Of a stretch of DNA of 64,000 bases, positions 60,914 to 64,000 are shown piece after piece. The notes below the pieces were generated by a model. That model had not been told where the DNA came from. It saw only the letters and a program-made list of their open reading frames with translations, and ran no database searches. How positions within the stretch are numbered: the stretch's first letter is position 1; each line of letters starts with the position of its first letter. Position numbers and translations under genes: made by a program. The DNA comes from Allium sativum (taxonomy: Eukaryota; Streptophyta; Magnoliopsida; Asparagales; Amaryllidaceae): contig CM060922.1 of NCBI GenBank assembly GCA_030737875.1, forward strand, positions 305,713,456-305,777,455, given 5' to 3'.

Positions 60914-63900
60914 TGTAAGAACCCGTAACTTCCCCGTGAAGGAAAGAGCGGATACTTTGAGAACAACACACAAATGAACGCAGACGGAAGAACATTTCAT
61001 TGCTATTACAACAATCCCATCAGATACAAGAATATACAGAGTATAAACGAATAAATTACATTCGATAAATATCAGAGATTACAATAAATTACATAACAGC
61101 GGAAAATAATACAAAGCACAACTGAAGGTGATATACGGATAAAGAGCTTTCCGGATATCATTCCAGCTGTAAACCAGGATCCTGTGAATATAAATCTGCA
61201 AAACCAAAACTACTAGCTGGCCGTGCGGAAAATAAGGGCACCCAGAGTTTAGGTTAAAACAATAAACTCCAGGTCAGTCATGTGACTGGTGTGAGAACTA
61301 AAACAGTTATTAAAACTTTATTTTAAAAGAGAGTAATTCAAGGGACCACACCGTATACCACGGAACGGGTTTCCTCCCAAGAATACCAGTGCATAGAATA
61401 AACAACGCAATGCTTTTTCGAAAAACGAAGCTATTATAAGACCCAGGTCCCATCACACAATGCAACGCAAGCCGGAGGATAGGGTTTTACCTTATAACAG
61501 CCAAACATGCTTGGTACGTTTAAAACAAATCATTTGATACTATAATAAGTGTATAGTGTCAAAACAGTTTCAATCATAAATATAAATCATAGACGGCATA
61601 GCATCCCATGCTACTATGTCGCCATACTAGGCTCTACAAATAAAGCCGAAATATCTCGTATTGGAAATTGGATTTCCGTCATGAGTCGAGGCAAGGGGCA
61701 AGATCCTCTCCGCGTTCGAGACACTCTAGCAAATGCCTCAGGGTTACGCACTCTGGGCAACCCCGGATGCGGCTGGGCCGGTCCTCACTTACGTTAGAGG
61801 ATTGACAATTCCTGAACACACGTTTCCCGGTCCTTACAGACCTATAATCGAGGCGCCTCATTCCAACAACCACAAAGGTGAAAAGTATATAAATGTCAGG
61901 GCTGGTAAGTCACTGACACCACCAAAGCTAGAAAGAAACGTCGTGCTCTCCCAACGGTCCGTATCCCGTTTTTAACTCATACCGCGGTGTGAGGCTCACG
62001 AATTCACGTTATACACAAAGTTGCCACGTAGGTCGTGCTTTAATCATCAACCACAAGACCCTGCTTTTCAACAAAAGCCTTGATCATTGCATCTTAGCGT
62101 GCCACATAGGCAATTCATGCCATGCGACTGATGTCCATCGATATACAACCTCTGAGCTCGTACGTCTCAGAGAAGGGCGTTAAGCAAAAGAATAAATTCT
62201 CCGCCGCCAAACAGATGTATATTTAATAGAAATCAATCAACACAGAATAAAATCCAATGTCAGACACACAATCCATTTACAAGTTCGTTCTGGGTCTGAA
62301 CGAAACCGGAGGCACTTTCCTCGCATATCCATCCATCTCCAAGTACGTCTGGACGACCACCAACTATTTCCATCCTCTTGGGTGTACTGCCCAATCAGGA
62401 TTGTCGGTAATAATCCAAACGATGTGAAGACTTCCGGTCTTCGACCACCGTCTTCATCTTCGACATATCGTCGAATCGGTTATTCAGAATGGGTATAAAC
62501 CCGGACTTTCCGAACAACCCGCGTATATTAAAAACAAATGTTACACAAACTCAACATACGCCTCATTCCGATTCAGAATATTCTTTTATTCACAAAATCA
62601 CATTTTTAGGGAAAGGTTCCCATTAATTTTATCCAAGATAAATTCTTTCAAATTTATCCTTTAATCTTCCTTTGGATGTCATTTCAAACCAAAATGTGGT
62701 TTTTCAAACTAGTCGAGATTAGCGAACCACAACGAAGTAATTATTTATTTTATTTCCCAATCCCGACCTATTCATCCCATGAAGCAAAACTGGTAATACT
62801 CCATATCTAATACTTTGGTGTTATCGGTAAAATTAATTACCATTTCACGTTCAAATCTAATTAAAGATTTAACTATCGCTTTGGAGCAAAACTGGCGATA
62901 CTCCATTCTCGCTCATTTCTAAATTTGATAATTTAGATTATAGATTCACATTTCAACCTAATTGCAGATTCGTTAAAACTCCTTTTACTGGGTTAAAGAA
63001 CTAGGTGTTATTTAAAACACAGTTCACGACAAACCCAAATCACATTCTATTTATTATCGGGTTAAAGAACTAGTATTATTTAAAACACCGTTCACGATAA
63101 ACCCATTTCAAATCCAATCAAATATATTAGAAATTCCGATTATTTAAACCCCTTTTTAAATCTAATTTATTTATTTAAAAATAAAAACCTGGGTTTTAAA
63201 TTGAGTTCAAACTAGTTCATTTCGATAAAAATCTATTTTTATCTTTTCAAATATGGAGTTTTTCATCCAAATTTTCCCCAATCATTTCTTATGATTTTAC
63301 ACAAATTATTACTATTTTTAATAATTTTATCAAGGCCCGTACAGTCGATTTCCAACAACGGCCATCGAATTGCACTTACAGCGACCTTTTCCAATTTGAT
63401 TTGGACATATCTCCAAATCCAACCGTTAGATTTCAAATTTCTAATATTCGTTAGAAAGCTCTTTTCGATACAAACCCAACGGTTCCAGTTTTAGGAGAAT
63501 CCGACGGTCGGATCTCCCGTAATGTCCGTTTGAAATAAATGGTCGAGATTCACGAACTGCCGCGGCGCGGCGCGTTCTATTCAGGCCATTATATTATGTA
63601 TATAATATATATAATATATATTTCGTCGATTTCTATTTAAAACGAATTATATAAATAGTTTTAAATTCGTTTCAAAAGCAATTTCAACTTCCATTTCAAC
63701 TCAAATCAAAATTGAATTCTTCTTTATAAATTCGTTTTAAAATTCATTTCTATTCAATTCAAATTTCAATTCAATTTGAATTCATTTCAATTCAATTTGA
63801 ATTCATTTCAATTCGCTTTCAATTCAATTTGAATTCGTTTTCAATTCAATTCAATTTCAAAGTCGTTTTCTATTCGATTCAATTCAAATTGGTTTTCTAT

Positions 63901-64000
63901 TCGAATCAAATTCGTTATATATTCCATTGAAATCAAATTCGTTATATATTCAAATCAAATTCATTTTCTACTCAAATCAAATTCGTTTTCTATTCAAATC
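60914..64000 (-). repeat. Right (5') LTR of C, first 3087 bp
   Basis: It matches 52898 to about 55950 with few substitutions. Near 63755-63800 it has about 34 extra bases, one more copy of a TTTCAATTCAATTTGAATTC unit, so the LTRs differ in repeat number. The window ends before the 27-bp array. Confidence 0.93.

Larger units (their letters stand above)
52898..64000 (-). mobile_element. Element C: non-coding LTR retrotransposon with about 7-kb LTRs (LARD-like), right end off-window
   Basis: The left LTR is 52898-59887 (6990 bp, TGTAAGAACCC to GGGTTATTACA), the interior is 59888-60913 (1026 bp) and the right LTR starts at 60914 and runs past the window end. The polypurine tract is beside the left LTR and the initiator-Met PBS beside the right, so it reads on the minus strand. 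The visible parts of the LTRs differ by roughly 1 percent by eye, so this is probably the youngest element. It has no gag or pol. Predicted full length is about 15 kb, about 93 percent LTR. AGAAC (52893-52897) would be its TSD. Confidence 0.9.

Overview
The window looks like gene-poor nuclear DNA of a flowering plant, probably a eudicot. Every coding trace belongs to a transposable element, and I found no host gene, tRNA, rRNA or CRISPR locus. Plant origin rests on Tat/Retand and chromodomain (Tekay/Del-type) Ty3/gypsy elements, SIRE-type Ty1/copia elements, an L1-type LINE with a DUF4283-like ORF1, and initiator-tRNA-Met primer-binding sites. I label the elements A to H.

Layout. Positions 1-32023 are a minus-strand Tat/Retand element, H. 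Its 5' LTR is at 28933-32023, followed leftwards by gag, protease, RT, two RNase H domains and integrase, then a 3' untranslated region. An extra antisense ORF on the + strand (1-646 and 18710-21514) follows, and the 3' LTR lies off the left edge. Element A (699-18682, TSD GCTAA) sits in an intron of that antisense ORF. A is a gag-only non-autonomous element with two 3308-bp LTRs. Its left LTR is split by B (3685-13351, TSD ACCTG), a chromodomain element with two 2469-bp LTRs and a gag-pol frame broken by a few nonsense codons.

H itself lies in the LTR of E (32024-35968, + sense), and E lies in the protease region of D (35969-38670, minus strand), an old relative of B. The 5' LTR of D is split by F (from 38671), a minus-strand SIRE-type copia element. 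The 3' LTR of F carries a LINE (about 40144-45186, +) inserted in a TA/CA microsatellite. The integrase region of F is cut at 47146 by G, a plus-strand SIRE-type element. The RNase H of G is cut at 52898 by C (52898 to beyond 64000), a minus-strand element with about 7-kb LTRs around a 1026-bp non-coding interior.

Relative ages follow from nesting: D is older than E, H, A and B in that order, and D is older than F, G and C in that order. LTR differences counted by eye on sample stretches agree: C about 1 percent, B about 2 percent, A about 3 percent. D, F, G and the LINE are far more decayed.

No element seen here encodes a fully intact protein set. B is closest to intact. A and C keep the PBS, polypurine tract and LTR ends needed as templates but lack pol, so they would depend on enzymes made elsewhere. 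The most unusual items are A inside a 74-bp intron whose splice signals survive, the LTR-dominated elements A and C with their internal tandem arrays, and the antisense ORF of H with its own introns and poly(A) signal.
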